A stretch of DNA of 64,000 nt from Oikopleura dioica (Eukaryota > Chordata > Appendicularia > Copelata > Oikopleuridae): the NCBI GenBank assembly GCA_907165135.1, contig OU015567.1, forward strand, positions 11,537,001 through 11,601,000. Direction: 5' to 3'. Position numbers and translations under genes: made by a program. Shown piece by piece: positions 1 through 10,354 of the stretch; position 1 is the first letter of the stretch, and every line of letters starts with the position of its first letter. The notes below the pieces were generated by a model that worked only from the letters and a program-made list of their open reading frames with translations, did not search any database and was not told the DNA's origin.

Positions 1-36
1 GATGAATAGGGGACCTGAGTGGGGCAGTACTTGCGC

Positions 37-3000
37 TTAGTCGTATGACTGACCCGAGTTTGTGCCGATGTTTAGAGGTTCGACGGGCCTCGTTTCACGG
101 TGTGCTCGTTTTGTATGTTTCGGGAGATGAGCTGCTCCAACTTCGGTTAAAGTCGCATTCGGATCGGCGCCGGCTGAGTATTGACGATCTGGTGAAGACT
201 TTGGACGGGTTCTTTTCTTGCTGTTTTCAGTTGCTGAGCCCTCAACTACTGTTGAATTTTGTTTATCGACTGACATATGGCTATTGTCGGGCGCAGCAAC
301 CTCCGAAATCACTGTAGCATCAGCTGACATGTCCTCGGCAGTTTCATAAAGAGTACCACCAGAGTACCAGCGATCTGACGGCTCGGCTGGAGCTACCGAC
401 GAGTCCAAAATAGATGTAGCGGTTGTATCTCCCAGATTTTCCATGTCCAATCGGCGTCTACTTTCCAAAATAGGTGATAGAGATGATCTTGGCGGTTTTT
501 CCATAGCAACCATCGGAGTCGACGCGACCTGAGAAGATTTCCTCCCCCCATGCGACTTCGACCCGGACTTTTCCATCGGTTTGGAAGTAGGAACAGGCGA
601 TTTTTGTGGGACTTTCGACTTAACGATTTCGGTTAAATGTGGGAATACGTACTCGGCCTCGTAGTAATCAATCCAGCGTAAGTCGTGATTTCGTTCTGCG
701 GCGTGAACCACGTGTTCTCGATGGATGAAATCACGTTGTCCTTTTTTATCTTCGACCATGACGACCCAGTCGTTGCTCGAAACGGCTTTCAGGGGACCTA
801 CCCAGCGTTCCTTCTTGCTTTTAGCGTCGGTCAGGTTTTCTCGCTTAATGTACACGACAGCGCCAGCGGGGATTGGTCTCGGCTTAGGCTCGTTTTTCAG
901 CCTGTGCTCCATGGCTCGGTCAGCAGCTTCCATCGCAGTTTTCACAATGGCTTCCGCCGATTTCGCTAAAGCTCCAACATTGAGACCAAACACCTGAGGT
1001 GTTTCCGCTGTCATTTCTGCGCCAGTAGAGTGGGTGAAAGTACTTTTTCGGCCAAACCAAACTTCTCGCGGTGAAATTTTCGTGCTTTTGTTTTTCACAC
1101 TATTGAGCGCGCGCATCACGTGGGGAACGCAGTCGGCCCAAGTTTTTCGACCGGAAGATGAGTTGACCATGCAGAATAGACTGTTTTTGATAGTCCGATT
1201 CGCTCTTTCTGCGAAAGCGTTTGATTGAGGGTGAAATGCGGTACTTATTGTATGTTTTATCTGGTTAAGCTTACACATTTCGTCAATCACGCTTGCGCAG
1301 AAGTGGGTACCTCTGTCACTGTGTAGATGTTTCGGCAAGAAATCCATGGGAAGGAAGACCTTGTAGATGAGCGCTTTTGCAGCGCAGATAGCAGTGTCGG
1401 ACCGCGTCGGAATGCACCAAGTGTAGCGAGAGAAAGTGTCCGCCACCACCAAATAATACTTGAATCCGCCAGCGGGAGGCATACAAGCGAAATCGATCTG
1501 AATCGATTCGCCAGCTGTTTTTCCACGACGAAGGGTTCCAAGTGGCGGTTTGGTACGAGTTCCAGCAGATCCTTTTCTGCGTAGGCAAGGGACGCAGCTG
1601 TGGACGTAGTTAGAAACATCGTCTTGAAATGAAGGCCACCAAACGTCCTCTAATCGCTCTAAAGTCCGCGGCTCGCCCAGATGACCGGACAAGTCGTGAG
1701 CTAGAAAGAGAAAGTGACTTTTTACCGCTTCCGGTACCACCGCCCGCGCGCCAGATTTGAATTGACACATCAAGCACCCGGTAGTGTTATCCAGGAACAG
1801 AGCTTTTTCCATCTTGAGTAGAGACGATTGTCGGTGGTCGGAGTCCTTCACCAGCGATTTTATGTCCAGTGGCTCCTTACCAGATTCCAGAAAAGTGATG
1901 ATTGCACTCAGAGCAGAGTCCTCCCTTTGATAGTCCAGAATGTTATTATAATTCGCTGACACCAACGGAATCTCCATTGGCGCCGCGATAGCCTTGACGT
2001 TTACCTTATGTATCTTCACCTCTGATAAAGTGATTTTCTCCGGAAACTGATTTTCGTTCCAGAAAGGGACGAAGACACGTACTGGTGAATTCTTGTCGAT
2101 TTCGTACTCGCGACCAACGGGAAACTCAGAGTCGTATCCAAGTGATTTGTCGTCCTCGCCAGGTCTGCGGCTCATAAAATCGGCGAATTGATTTTCTGAT
2201 CCCTTGATGTAGACAATGTGAAAATCGAATTCTTCCAATCGGCTTTGCCATCGGCTTATTTTAGAATTCTTGAACTTCTTTTTGTGTAGGAAGATCAAAG
2301 ATCTGTGGTCTGTGTGAATCTGAAAGAATCTACCTTTCAGGAGCTTTTCCAGTCGCTCGCAGCACCAGACAATGCTAAACATTTCCTTTTCTGAAGTGTT
2401 CCATTTTCTTTCAGCTTTGTTGAAGGTGTGGGAAATCGCGCTTACTAGGTGCACTCTCCCGCCATACTCTTGTAGCAGAACACCACCCGCTGCGTACAGG
2501 CTCGCGTCTGTGTAGAGGTGAAAAGACTCGTCAAAGTTAGGAAAGCTTATGACAGGAGTCTCGGAGAGTCGTCGTTGAATTTCCTTGAGCGCCAAATCCG
2601 CTTCTTTGGTCCACTTGAAACAATTTGTTTCGTTCGCCGAATTTCGAACATCGTTTATGGGTTTCATTCTGCTCGAGAAGCAACCGGATGAAATAGCTTC
2701 GCCCATTTTTGTTTCTAGAAAACCTCGGATCCAATTCAATGACCCGATTAATGAAGCTAACTCCTTTTGGGAGCGTGGGGGTTTCATCTGACGAAGGGCG
2801 GAGACTTGCGCAGGGTCCGGTTTGATTCCTTCTTCGTTGATGATTCGGCCCAAAAAGTGAGCTTCTGATTGTAGGAAAGAGCACTTTTCGCCCTTGAGTT
2901 TAGCGTTAAACTTGCGGAGCGCGATGAATAGGTTTCGGAGAGTGTTGTAATAGCAGCTGAAAGACTTCCCAAAACATACTATGTCATCGATATAAGAAAG

Positions 3001-5190
3001 CATCTTCTTCCTGGTGGGGCTTGAGTCGAGAATCGTGTTTACGACGCGCGAGAATATATTCCCCGAGCATCGATAACCGAAAGGTAATCTGCAGAAGGCG
3101 TAAGATTTCCCACCCCACTGGAAGGAAGTCTTATACCTATCGCTTTTCTTAATAGGGCACTGCCAATATCCGCTCCGCAAATCAACTGTGGCGAAATACT
3201 TGTTGCCCGGTCCAATGTTCGCGATCGTATCCTCCATGCTCGGAAGATGATATGGGTCGGATTTGTCGGAGAGGCATTTGTTCAAGCTGTTCTTGTAGTT
3301 GATGCAGAAGCGCATTTCCCCAGATTTCTTAGGGATTGGCAGAACGGGGCTATTAAACCCTTTCTGGTCCTTGATCTCTTCTATTATTTTCGTATCGAGC
3401 AGTTCGGAGATGTGATCAGTGACCTGGCCATGAAAAGCTTGCGGAATAGGGTGTTGACTGATGTTTCGACTCGTACCATCAGTCGGGATTTCGATCTCGA
3501 ATGGGAATTCACCCATTTTTTGACCGTCGCAGCCGAATCTGTCGTCGAAATCCAAACACAGCTCGGCGACCACCTTCTTTTGCCCCGGGTCGGCGTTTGC
3601 TGGTAGGGTAATTCCGAGTTTTTGCTTCGCTAGCTGAATGGGGCACCTGGCTGCGTTCTTGTTAGGTGCGTCCAGCTTTGGGACTTTTGGTGGCGGTTGA
3701 GTGCGGGATCGATCGCTATCCTTGACCGCTGATCTAGTAGTCAAGTATTTCTTGATTTTGGTCCGCTTCACTCCGTCCAGCTTCACCACTTGAGTCTCAG
3801 TTTGTGTGAAGGCTTCGTTGTAGCAAAATGAGAGAGTACGATTCTTATTGTCGACTGTGAAGCTGTCCGTCATCGCATTCTCTAGTATATCGCGGCCCAG
3901 TAGACTTGGGTATTTACTGCCTGGCATAATGGTGAGATTCAGGGAGAATGCAGGGCCACCATTGAATGATAAGCGGCAGGGAAGGATACCCATCGGCTGC
4001 TCGGCGGGAATATTTGGGCTGAAACCGGTGACCTTGAAGGGACAGGGCTTCAGCATCTGGAGAAATTCGTCGGGAACGTAAGCAGCGGACAGACAGGAGG
4101 ACTCGGCTCCGCTGTCGACTTCCATCGATACGTCAAAACTTTTAGAGCCCGTAATGATGGTAGCCGAAGCGAAATAAGCCTTTCCTGGTCGCTTCTTCTT
4201 CACTGTGTAAAAGTGAACGTCGAATGGTTGGAAATCTTCAACGTTCTTAGTCGTATTTATCTTCTTGGATTCTGGTTGTTTATCGTCTTTCCCATCCTTA
4301 GAATCGTTGCTGGCGCGCTTAGCATTCTTCTTCTTTTTGTTCTTATTTCTGTTGAAGTGCTGGGAGACGGTCGCGCTGTCAACTCGATTCTGTCTTGTGG
4401 ATTGGGCGAGACGGCAGAGTTCGTTGATATCGTAAACTTTTGATAGGCTTGGAAGGATTGCGTTGAAAACGTCTGGTTCTTCTTTCCTAAGATTCAAGTA
4501 CAGCATCATCGTCGAGAATATGTCAAATATTTCATCGACCCCGGCGTCGGCTGACTTCTCTTGTCGGTAAGAGTTCAAAGTCGCTTGCTTCGCCTCGTTC
4601 ATCTTTTGCAAGACGTTGGCGGTGTAGTGTGCAAACGGCTTCGAATGGTCGTATTCGACGTCGAAAACTTCGCTTAGCTTCAGTAAGTAGTGACTCTTCG
4701 CGGCGAATGATTTCTCTAGCAGCGCCTTGGCCGATTTCCAGTCTTGACAATTCAGAAATTCGGTTCCAAGTGAGCGTTCGATGTTCAAGTCGAAGTGGCT
4801 GTACACTGCTGCGATGAAAGGCTGTTCACGTGAAGGTCTGTCGCGGACGTAGGCGCGGTGATAAATGTCGGCTCTGCCCAAGAAGGTGTTGAAAGATGTG
4901 TTGCATGCGGCGTCCAGCTTCGGCAAGTCTTGGACGTGACGAGACCAGGTAGTGGCCACCCATGCTTCTTCTCTCATTGTCGCATTCGTAGAGTCTTTTC
5001 CTTGATCGAGCTCGCAGGTAAGAAGCGTTGTACTGAGCTGTTCTAATTTTACTCTGCTTTCTGTGATCAAGGGCTCTAGGCTTGGCTTTAGTGATTCGTC
5101 ATTTCGCACTTGTTCTTCGAGGTAGTTTACTCGATCGTTTATGCTTCTTATTTCGGTGACGGTTTCTAGCAGTGATTTGTTCGCCGCCAT
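37..5190 (-). CDS. Retrotransposon gag-pol polyprotein, 1717 codons, uninterrupted
   Basis: This is a fused Gag-Pol polyprotein. The first ~300 residues are Gag-like. They end in a Lys/Arg-rich stretch, and I see no CCHC zinc knuckle. An aspartic protease active site, DSGA, lies near residue 357. Reverse transcriptase carries YIDDI near residue 732. RNase H has LYTDAS near 894. Integrase shows an HHCC-type zinc region (H-x3-H near 1164, later CVPC) and catalytic acidic residues in IDFACMP (~1230), HSDRGTHF (~1293) and AFAERANR (~1329). A WVGPL motif resembles the GPY/F module. The last ~200 residues are Ser/Pro/Lys-rich and look disordered. Gag and Pol share one frame, so no frameshift is required. 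No env-like frame is present in the window. The start at 5190 is the first Met and fits the leader. Confidence 0.93.
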   Translation of the reverse strand: MAANKSLLETVTEIRSINDRVNYLEEQVRNDESLKPSLEPLITESRVKLEQLSTTLLTCELDQGKDSTNATMREEAWVATTWSRHVQDLPKLDAACNTSFNTFLGRADIYHRAYVRDRPSREQPFIAAVYSHFDLNIERSLGTEFLNCQDWKSAKALLEKSFAAKSHYLLKLSEVFDVEYDHSKPFAHYTANVLQKMNEAKQATLNSYRQEKSADAGVDEIFDIFSTMMLYLNLRKEEPDVFNAILPSLSKVYDINELCRLAQSTRQNRVDSATVSQHFNRNKNKKKKNAKRASNDSKDGKDDKQPESKKINTTKNVEDFQPFDVHFYTVKKKRPGKAYFASATIITGSKSFDVSMEVDSGAESSCLSAAYVPDEFLQMLKPCPFKVTGFSPNIPAEQPMGILPCRLSFNGGPAFSLNLTIMPGSKYPSLLGRDILENAMTDSFTVDNKNRTLSFCYNEAFTQTETQVVKLDGVKRTKIKKYLTTRSAVKDSDRSRTQPPPKVPKLDAPNKNAARCPIQLAKQKLGITLPANADPGQKKVVAELCLDFDDRFGCDGQKMGEFPFEIEIPTDGTSRNISQHPIPQAFHGQVTDHISELLDTKIIEEIKDQKGFNSPVLPIPKKSGEMRFCINYKNSLNKCLSDKSDPYHLPSMEDTIANIGPGNKYFATVDLRSGYWQCPIKKSDRYKTSFQWGGKSYAFCRLPFGYRCSGNIFSRVVNTILDSSPTRKKMLSYIDDIVCFGKSFSCYYNTLRNLFIALRKFNAKLKGEKCSFLQSEAHFLGRIINEEGIKPDPAQVSALRQMKPPRSQKELASLIGSLNWIRGFLETKMGEAISSGCFSSRMKPINDVRNSANETNCFKWTKEADLALKEIQRRLSETPVISFPNFDESFHLYTDASLYAAGGVLLQEYGGRVHLVSAISHTFNKAERKWNTSEKEMFSIVWCCERLEKLLKGRFFQIHTDHRSLIFLHKKKFKNSKISRWQSRLEEFDFHIVYIKGSENQFADFMSRRPGEDDKSLGYDSEFPVGREYEIDKNSPVRVFVPFWNENQFPEKITLSEVKIHKVNVKAIAAPMEIPLVSANYNNILDYQREDSALSAIITFLESGKEPLDIKSLVKDSDHRQSSLLKMEKALFLDNTTGCLMCQFKSGARAVVPEAVKSHFLFLAHDLSGHLGEPRTLERLEDVWWPSFQDDVSNYVHSCVPCLRRKGSAGTRTKPPLGTLRRGKTAGESIQIDFACMPPAGGFKYYLVVADTFSRYTWCIPTRSDTAICAAKALIYKVFLPMDFLPKHLHSDRGTHFCASVIDEMCKLNQIKHTISTAFHPQSNAFAERANRTIKNSLFCMVNSSSGRKTWADCVPHVMRALNSVKNKSTKISPREVWFGRKSTFTHSTGAEMTAETPQVFGLNVGALAKSAEAIVKTAMEAADRAMEHRLKNEPKPRPIPAGAVVYIKRENLTDAKSKKERWVGPLKAVSSNDWVVMVEDKKGQRDFIHREHVVHAAERNHDLRWIDYYEAEYVFPHLTEIVKSKVPQKSPVPTSKPMEKSGSKSHGGRKSSQVASTPMVAMEKPPRSSLSPILESRRRLDMENLGDTTATSILDSSVAPAEPSDRWYSGGTLYETAEDMSADATVISEVAAPDNSHMSVDKQNSTVVEGSATENSKKRTRPKSSPDRQYSAGADPNATLTEVGAAHLPKHTKRAHRETRPVEPLNIGTNSGQSYD

Positions 5191-5690
5191 AGCTCGAAAT
5201 ATATCGGCAGTAAGGGTTTATGGGCCTTGGATTACCTTTCAGGCCCTCAGAAAATACTGCGACTAAAAGTCGCAATATGATGAGCTGAGGTGCCTTTTGC
5301 GCAAACGCCCGACGATTTCTCTGTCCAGCGATTGTCGAAATTTCAAGGTCTGGTCCAAGGGTCGATTCTTCGTAAACTTCTCTCGATTTTTGGTGAAAAG
5401 TGGCGAAAGAATTATGTTTTTCTCAGTATTTTAGGTTTTCCCCGGCGTGCGTGCGTGGTTGCGTGGGCGCGACTTTCGGCGCGTGGGTCGTGGTGGCGCT
5501 CGTGCGGTGGCGCTCGCTCGGGGTGGTGTTGGTGTGGTGCGGCGCGGAAAATTCTCTGAGTGGAGTTTCTCCGGCGGCGCGGTGGCGGTTGGTGATTCGG
5601 TTCCCCTCGACTCCGCTGACGGCCAATCAGCGTCCAAGTTGCGAAACTTCGGTTGTCGATGGCGGAAAATTTACCTTTTCTCCAACGGGA
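5191..5690. other. Retrotransposon untranslated leader, with a GC- and GT-rich core
   Basis: These 500 bases lie between the primer-binding site and the gag-pol start. No convincing coding region is visible. The stretch 5440-5600 is strikingly GC- and GTGG-rich compared with its surroundings. A GGCCAATCAG box lies at 5621-5630. It resembles the CCAAT motif upstream of PP1 and could be part of an internal promoter; that role is inference. Confidence 0.5.
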
Positions 5691-5704
5691 CTACTCTGAT
5701 ACCA
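5691..5704 (-). other. Candidate tRNA primer-binding site
   Basis: On the minus strand the sequence reads TGGTATCAGAGTAG, one base after a CA dinucleotide that could end the 5' LTR. TGG at the start complements a tRNA CCA tail. TGGTATCAGAG is the classic primer-site form for tRNA 3' ends reading CTCTGATACCA. I cannot name the tRNA without the host tRNA set. Confidence 0.55.
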
Positions 5705-5705
5705 C

Positions 5706-5856
5706 TGAAGGGATCCTAGCTTCTGCTGAATCTCCCACTTCTAGCGTAGTTTGCCTGCTCTCTATATCTGGACGAGTGAAGAAAACGAGTAAAGTATCTT
5801 TGACGTCTGTATTTCGAGCTGGAGTAAAATAGAGGTTAATTCACGAACTGCGTGAA
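5706..5856 (-). repeat. Candidate 5' LTR
   Basis: The interval begins TGAAGGG on the plus strand immediately next to the primer site, so the minus-strand LTR would end in CA. The outer limit is guessed near a 9-base inverted repeat (5837-5845 and 5851-5859, arms TAATTCACG). Without the second LTR, neither the length nor the boundaries can be confirmed. Confidence 0.3.
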
Positions 5857-5960
5857 TTACCGAATGGAGAGAAATACACGGCGGCGACCGAGCAAAGCTC
5901 GATCTAGATAAGCAAGTGACCTTAGGGGACGAGGGAGTCTAACGAATCTAAGATCCCAAT

Positions 5961-6587
5961 ATGTTCCTTCGAATTCTGGCTTGTAAAATATATAAAGACG
6001 GCGGAAATGCGTCGCTGGCAAAGCTGGAGTTTCACCTGGCTGCACTGGAACACCCCAAAGAAAAGAACGAAGACTTTGCCCAAAAATAGGTTCCAGATCC
6101 GGCGGTTTCACGCCATTCGACAAAGTCACTGAAGCTCCTGAGAAAACAACTTACCCGATGCAAAACGACGTTGGACTTTCCTTGCCAACCGAGGAGCCAG
6201 AAATTCAAGAGACAACCACTCATTTCGGGGTTCCTTTAGGAATAACAAAAGATCCAAGAATGGTCAGAGCGATGAAGAATAAACCAGTGGCACCATTGCC
6301 ACCTCAAGTAAGATTTTGAAAACAATATCCATCTAAAGGTCTCTAGTCTGAGCCACTAAACCCGATGAACTTCATGGGCGGAGGAATGCAAATGCCAATG
6401 ACGGTCAACGGCTCAGGGGTAAACGCGCACTTCTATTTCCAGTGCTTCCCGCAGTGTCTCGGAAACAAGAAGCCATTCCTCTGCATAGGTATAAATATTT
6501 CTGAGGGCAAAATGACATGCTGAATTTTTAGTTCCTCAATGGTGCGCAGCAAATTATGACGGGCAAAGATCTTTTTGGATGTGGTAA
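5961..6587 (+). CDS. Small unrecognised protein, possibly secreted, four exons
   Basis: I do not recognise this protein. A consistent model starts at ATG 5961, a few bases after an AG that could be a trans-splice acceptor. It splices out about 41 bases (donor near 5983), then reads through 6307, splices phase 0 to 6347, ends that exon at 6488, and resumes at 6532 to a TAA at 6585-6587. The first seven residues are hydrophobic (MFLRILA), shorter than a usual signal peptide. The middle contains THFGVPLGITKDPRMV. The C-terminal part has a Gly/Met-rich patch and five cysteines, including CFPQC, suggesting disulfides. An AATAAA-like signal follows near 6613. The gene converges on the LEKR1-like gene. 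The first exon and the last frame are the least certain parts. Confidence 0.42.
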
Positions 6588-6721
6588 AGAGCGAAATAAT
6601 GTTACCTGTAAAAATAAATATTTCAACACTGAACGTGTCTCCGTGTTTTAGAAATATAAAGTTTTATTCAAAATAGAAAAATAAGGCAAGTCGGTATAAA
6701 AATAAATGAACTGTCGATGCA

Positions 6722-9044
6722 TTAGCGGAAGGATTTCCCACGATTCATGGCGGCATTGAGACGATGGCGAATAGATGTCAGATTCAGCTCAGACTGAACA
6801 ATTTCAATTACGGTAATATGTTTCTGAAACTACCTTTTTCGACAAATTAGGGGGCTTGATTTGAGGCGCAGAATTAGAAGAATGGATGCCAGTATTCGAC
6901 CGGTGATTTACCGGTGGCGCACTGGCGCCAGAAATTTCTGACTAAATTGAAAATAAATTTCCGCTCAGAAAAGAAACACTTACATTCGAGGGCCATGCTC
7001 GAGTCGGTTCATGTCGCGATCTTGGCTTTTCTAAAGGAGGTAAGGATGCGGCTTTGAGTCTGCTTGTGACGGGGAGGAGAATGACTTCTTTTTCTGCGTT
7101 CGGATCTTTTAATCCATCGATTGTTCTTTGCAGATCAGCTCGCTCGTCTTTTTCAGAGCTTGAAAATTGAACAAACATTTGAAGTTTGAAATCCTCATGA
7201 AATAATTAATCTTTTGCTCTGTCCCTATTTGTTTTCGAATGGTTTCAAGAAGTTTTCCATTCTCTTCTTCAAGTGTTGCCAATCTTTCTTCAGTCGCTTT
7301 CTGTCCTTGATTCATTTGCTCCAGATACGCAGAATGATCCTCTTTTATCGTTGAAATTTGTTCTTCTGCTTTTTTGAGAGAGGATTCTAGCTTGTCTTTG
7401 TCTCTAGTGAGCTGGAGCATTTGCGCTTTAAGATTTCCGATATTTTTGTCTTGATTATCTTCATTAGATTGCGCTAGAAATTGGTAAAGGAAGTAGTTCA
7501 ATAATTCATCTTCCTACCGATGCTCCTTGACTTCTGTAAAATTTGCTCTTTTTCTTCCAAAACTTCCCTGAATCGTTCCTCGACCGCAGCTATTTCTTTT
7601 CGCGCAAGTTCCATCGCTGTCTTCGCCTTTTGCCGTTCAATGCTTATTTCTTCTTCCAGGTCGTAGATCCGATTTTGATCCACATTTCTGCTGGATAGAT
7701 TGAACAGCTGATTCTCTAAAGATGCTATTTTCGATTCGCTTTCGGCTTTCAGTTTTTCGATGGTTTTCTTTTGCGATTCTTCCAATTCGGAGCAGTATTT
7801 CTTCAGCTCGTCGAATTGGCTGCTTTGATTGTTGATAGAGGATTGGAGACTTCTACTTTCTTGCAACAAGCGTTCATTCTTTTCTTGCAAATCTTTCAAG
7901 TCACCCACTGGGACTGAGTTTCTCAAGAGATCTTCTTTCGACAAAAGCTCAAATTGCAGATTTCTCATTTCGTTTTCCAAGTAAAATGCTCGATTCTTCG
8001 TTTGATCAAGCTCCATTCTCGTCAATTCCTCGTTTTGTAGAGTGCTTCTTTTCAGCTTGATTATTTCCGAGTTTAGTTTTCCGACTTCTTCGGTTGAATC
8101 CGCCACTTTTTCTTCCAATTCTTTGTTTTTGAGCATGAAATTTTGAATTTGAGAGTCCAGGTTCGAGCTTTTCTTTTCCGCAGAGTTCAGCTTTTCTTCT
8201 AGTTGAAGACACTTGGACGTGGACTCTTCATAATTTCTCTGAACTTTCTCCCGGTCCAAATTCAAGTTTTGCAGGGCATTTTCACTGTCAGAAAGTCTAT
8301 TTTGAAGGGTATTTATCTGATCTGAAAGATTTTTTCGCTCATTCTCGGCATTTTCTAGGTTCTGGGCAAATTCTTTTTTCAAGCTTTCAGTTTCTTCGTA
8401 TGAGACTTCGTGGCGATATGCTTGCCGCTCTTGAAACGTCTTGGAAATTTGATGAACAGCATCTGTTGCGAAAGCTTTCAAGAAGTCGATTTCTTTTTGT
8501 GCGGATGTTTTTGAGCAGTCAATGTCATTTCTGAGTGGCTCGATGAATTGAGTTTGGATAGTCGTGATTTTGTCTTACAAGGGTGAAAATTATTTTACCT
8601 TTTAAAAGTACCTTTATTGTCTTTCAGCCCTTTCCTTTAAAAACAACAGCTGCTCTTGTTCGCTTCTTCTCTGATTCAGCAAGTTCTCTTGATAGCGATT
8701 CAGACACTTTTTTCGTGACTTCAAGGTTGTTTTCAAGATTTTTATTCAGATTCTCTAGCTCTGATACTTTATCGGACATGAGTTTGTGCTCATTTTCATT
8801 CCAACAAAGAGTTTTCTGAATATCTTTTAGTTTTCGATCATGAGTTTTCGCCTTACCTGTCGGCTTCAGTTTTCTCCAACTCTGCATTTAGTCTGGCCAC
8901 TTCATCCTTCAGCTTCGCGACTTCTCGATGGATCAAGTACGAGATGCCGCAGTATTTACAGACAGTATCTTCTAGCGACATCGACTGTATTGCATCAGGA
9001 AGAGGATGGTGCGTCCTCACGAAATCGAGGCTTTCTTCTTCCAT
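6722..9044 (-). CDS. LEKR1: LEKR1-like coiled-coil protein
   Basis: The N-terminus (exon 8857-9044) contains HPLPDAIQSM followed by DTVCKYCGISYLIHRE. This Cys-x2-Cys motif is characteristic of vertebrate LEKR1 (leucine-, glutamate- and lysine-rich protein 1). The rest is almost entirely heptad-rich coiled coil (exons about 8624-8850, 7498-8570 and 7190-7490), then a Pro-rich segment (about 6980-7150). Two short final exons end at TAA 6722-6724 with a basic tail RHRLNAAMNRGKSFR. Most introns are 40-60 bases. The join between exons 1 and 2 (around 8830-8857) is not resolved: the GTAAGG donor is clear but no acceptor in the right phase is obvious. The molecular role of LEKR1 is poorly defined. 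The gene lies 278 bases downstream of PHB2 on the same strand, so co-transcription is possible. Confidence 0.72.
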
Positions 9045-9322
9045 TCTCTCTATAAATCGAATCTTTTACTATCTGTCAAAAACGAGTGCAGTCAACATTT
9101 GCTCCCCCTGCTCTAGAATCGAAAGAGAAACAAAACAAAAACGGTGTAATTATTAAATTTATTTTTATTTCAATAGCAGGGGCAGTTCGCAATTAATTTC
9201 CCTAAAAAGATTAACAGAAATCGAGCTAGTGAAGAAAAGATAAATCATTATCTTATATAGGGGTTAATTTCATACAGTTAACATTCATTTTATCCATTTT
9301 TCGTGAGTTCCTTTCTGTAATT

Positions 9323-10354
9323 TTACTTTCTTGAAAGATAGTCGACTCCTTTGACATCAAGGAGGAGATTATCAGTACCAAGCATAACCTAAAATCATCA
9401 GAATGAATTCTTTTTAGAGGAAGAGTACCTTATTCGGGCTCTGAGCGATATATTTTGAGATGCGCTTTCCGATTTCAATTCTTTGAAGCTTCAAATAAGC
9501 GGGGTTCTTTTTCAATGCTTCACCAATAAGAGTTGCGCTAGACGGAGTTAAAACAATGCTAGAATTCTGTCTCTTACGATTCTGCTTCTCCCTGAGCGTT
9601 GATAATCTTCTGCTTCTTTTCTTCAGACGCTTGCTGGACGACGAATCTGGCCTGGAAAGCTTGCTGTTGAGCGATTTGTTTATTTTCAATCGACTAGAAT
9701 GGGGGTTCGTTTTTGCAAATTAATAGAGGGTTGCTTACTTGTGTGAAAAGAGGACTAAACTGGGTGTCAGTAATAGCAACGTCGTCAAGAATAATGTGAA
9801 AATCACGGGCGCGCTCTTCCAAATCGTTTCGAATTCGAATTGAAACCTGAAAATTCGCATAAAAATGAAGAAAGAAATTTTTTTTGACCTTTTCTCGCTC
9901 TGTGAGAAGCGATTGGGCACTAAACTCAGCAATGACCGATTTTAAAGTTTCGTGAATAATAGATGGAAGAATTTTGTCAGAGAAGTCCTCGCCGATCTGT
10001 TGCGCCATTTCGGGAATCTTTCCGGGATTGGGTCTGTAGAGGACTCGGAGGCCAATGTCGACCATTTGCAAATCGGCGGTTCCGGAGGGCGAGACGACTT
10101 TATAGGCTCTAGAACGGATGTCGTAGATCAAGGGCCACTGCAGCCAGGGCACTCGGACGTGCATTCCTTCCCCTTGGATTTGGTTTTGGACTCCGCCCAG
10201 TCGGGAGAACAACACCGCTCGGTGACCGCCCTCAACTTCAGAACGGTTCATTTTTTCGTTACAAATAATAATAACCTGTGTATAAACTCTGGGAGACAGC
10301 ATAAACAGCGGACAACGCGCCGATTCCGGCGTAAGCGAGCCGTTGTTGAGCCAT
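9323..10354 (-). CDS. PHB2: Prohibitin-2
   Basis: PHB2 is the partner of PHB1 in ring complexes of the mitochondrial inner membrane. It stabilises respiratory proteins, OPA1 processing and cristae. A consistent gene starts at ATG 10354 with a short hydrophobic N-terminal anchor (AYAGIGALSAVYAV). It continues through VEGGHRAVLFSRLGGVQ, IYDIRSRAYKVVSPSGT and DLQMVDIGLRVLYRPNP. Further exons carry the coiled-coil segment (ENKQIAQQQAFQARFVVQQA), GEAES, ATLIGEALKKNPAYLKLQ and the C-terminal TDNLLLDV. The five introns read (for example 10236-10275) are about 40-47 bases and GT-AG. The length (about 290 residues) fits the family. The gene is divergent from PP1 across 582 bases. Confidence 0.93.

Larger units (their letters stand above)
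1..5856 (-). mobile_element. Ty3/mdg4-type LTR retrotransposon (right part with 5' end; 3' end outside window)
   Basis: The element reads right to left. A candidate 5' LTR (about 5706-5856) is followed by a tRNA-like primer site at 5691-5704, a leader of about 500 bases, and one long gag-pol frame. Only 36 bases lie beyond the stop codon in this window, so the 3' LTR, any polypurine tract and the left target-site duplication are off the edge. Element order (protease, reverse transcriptase, RNase H, integrase) is that of the Ty3/mdg4 group. Oikopleura carries such elements under the name Tor; assignment to that family is inference. The frame has no internal stops, which suggests a recent copy. 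The right boundary is uncertain. Confidence 0.85.

Noticed and set aside
5423-5719. Overlapping open frames on both strands in the retrotransposon leader
   Set aside because: They arise from GC- and GTGG-rich low-complexity sequence, which opens several frames at once.
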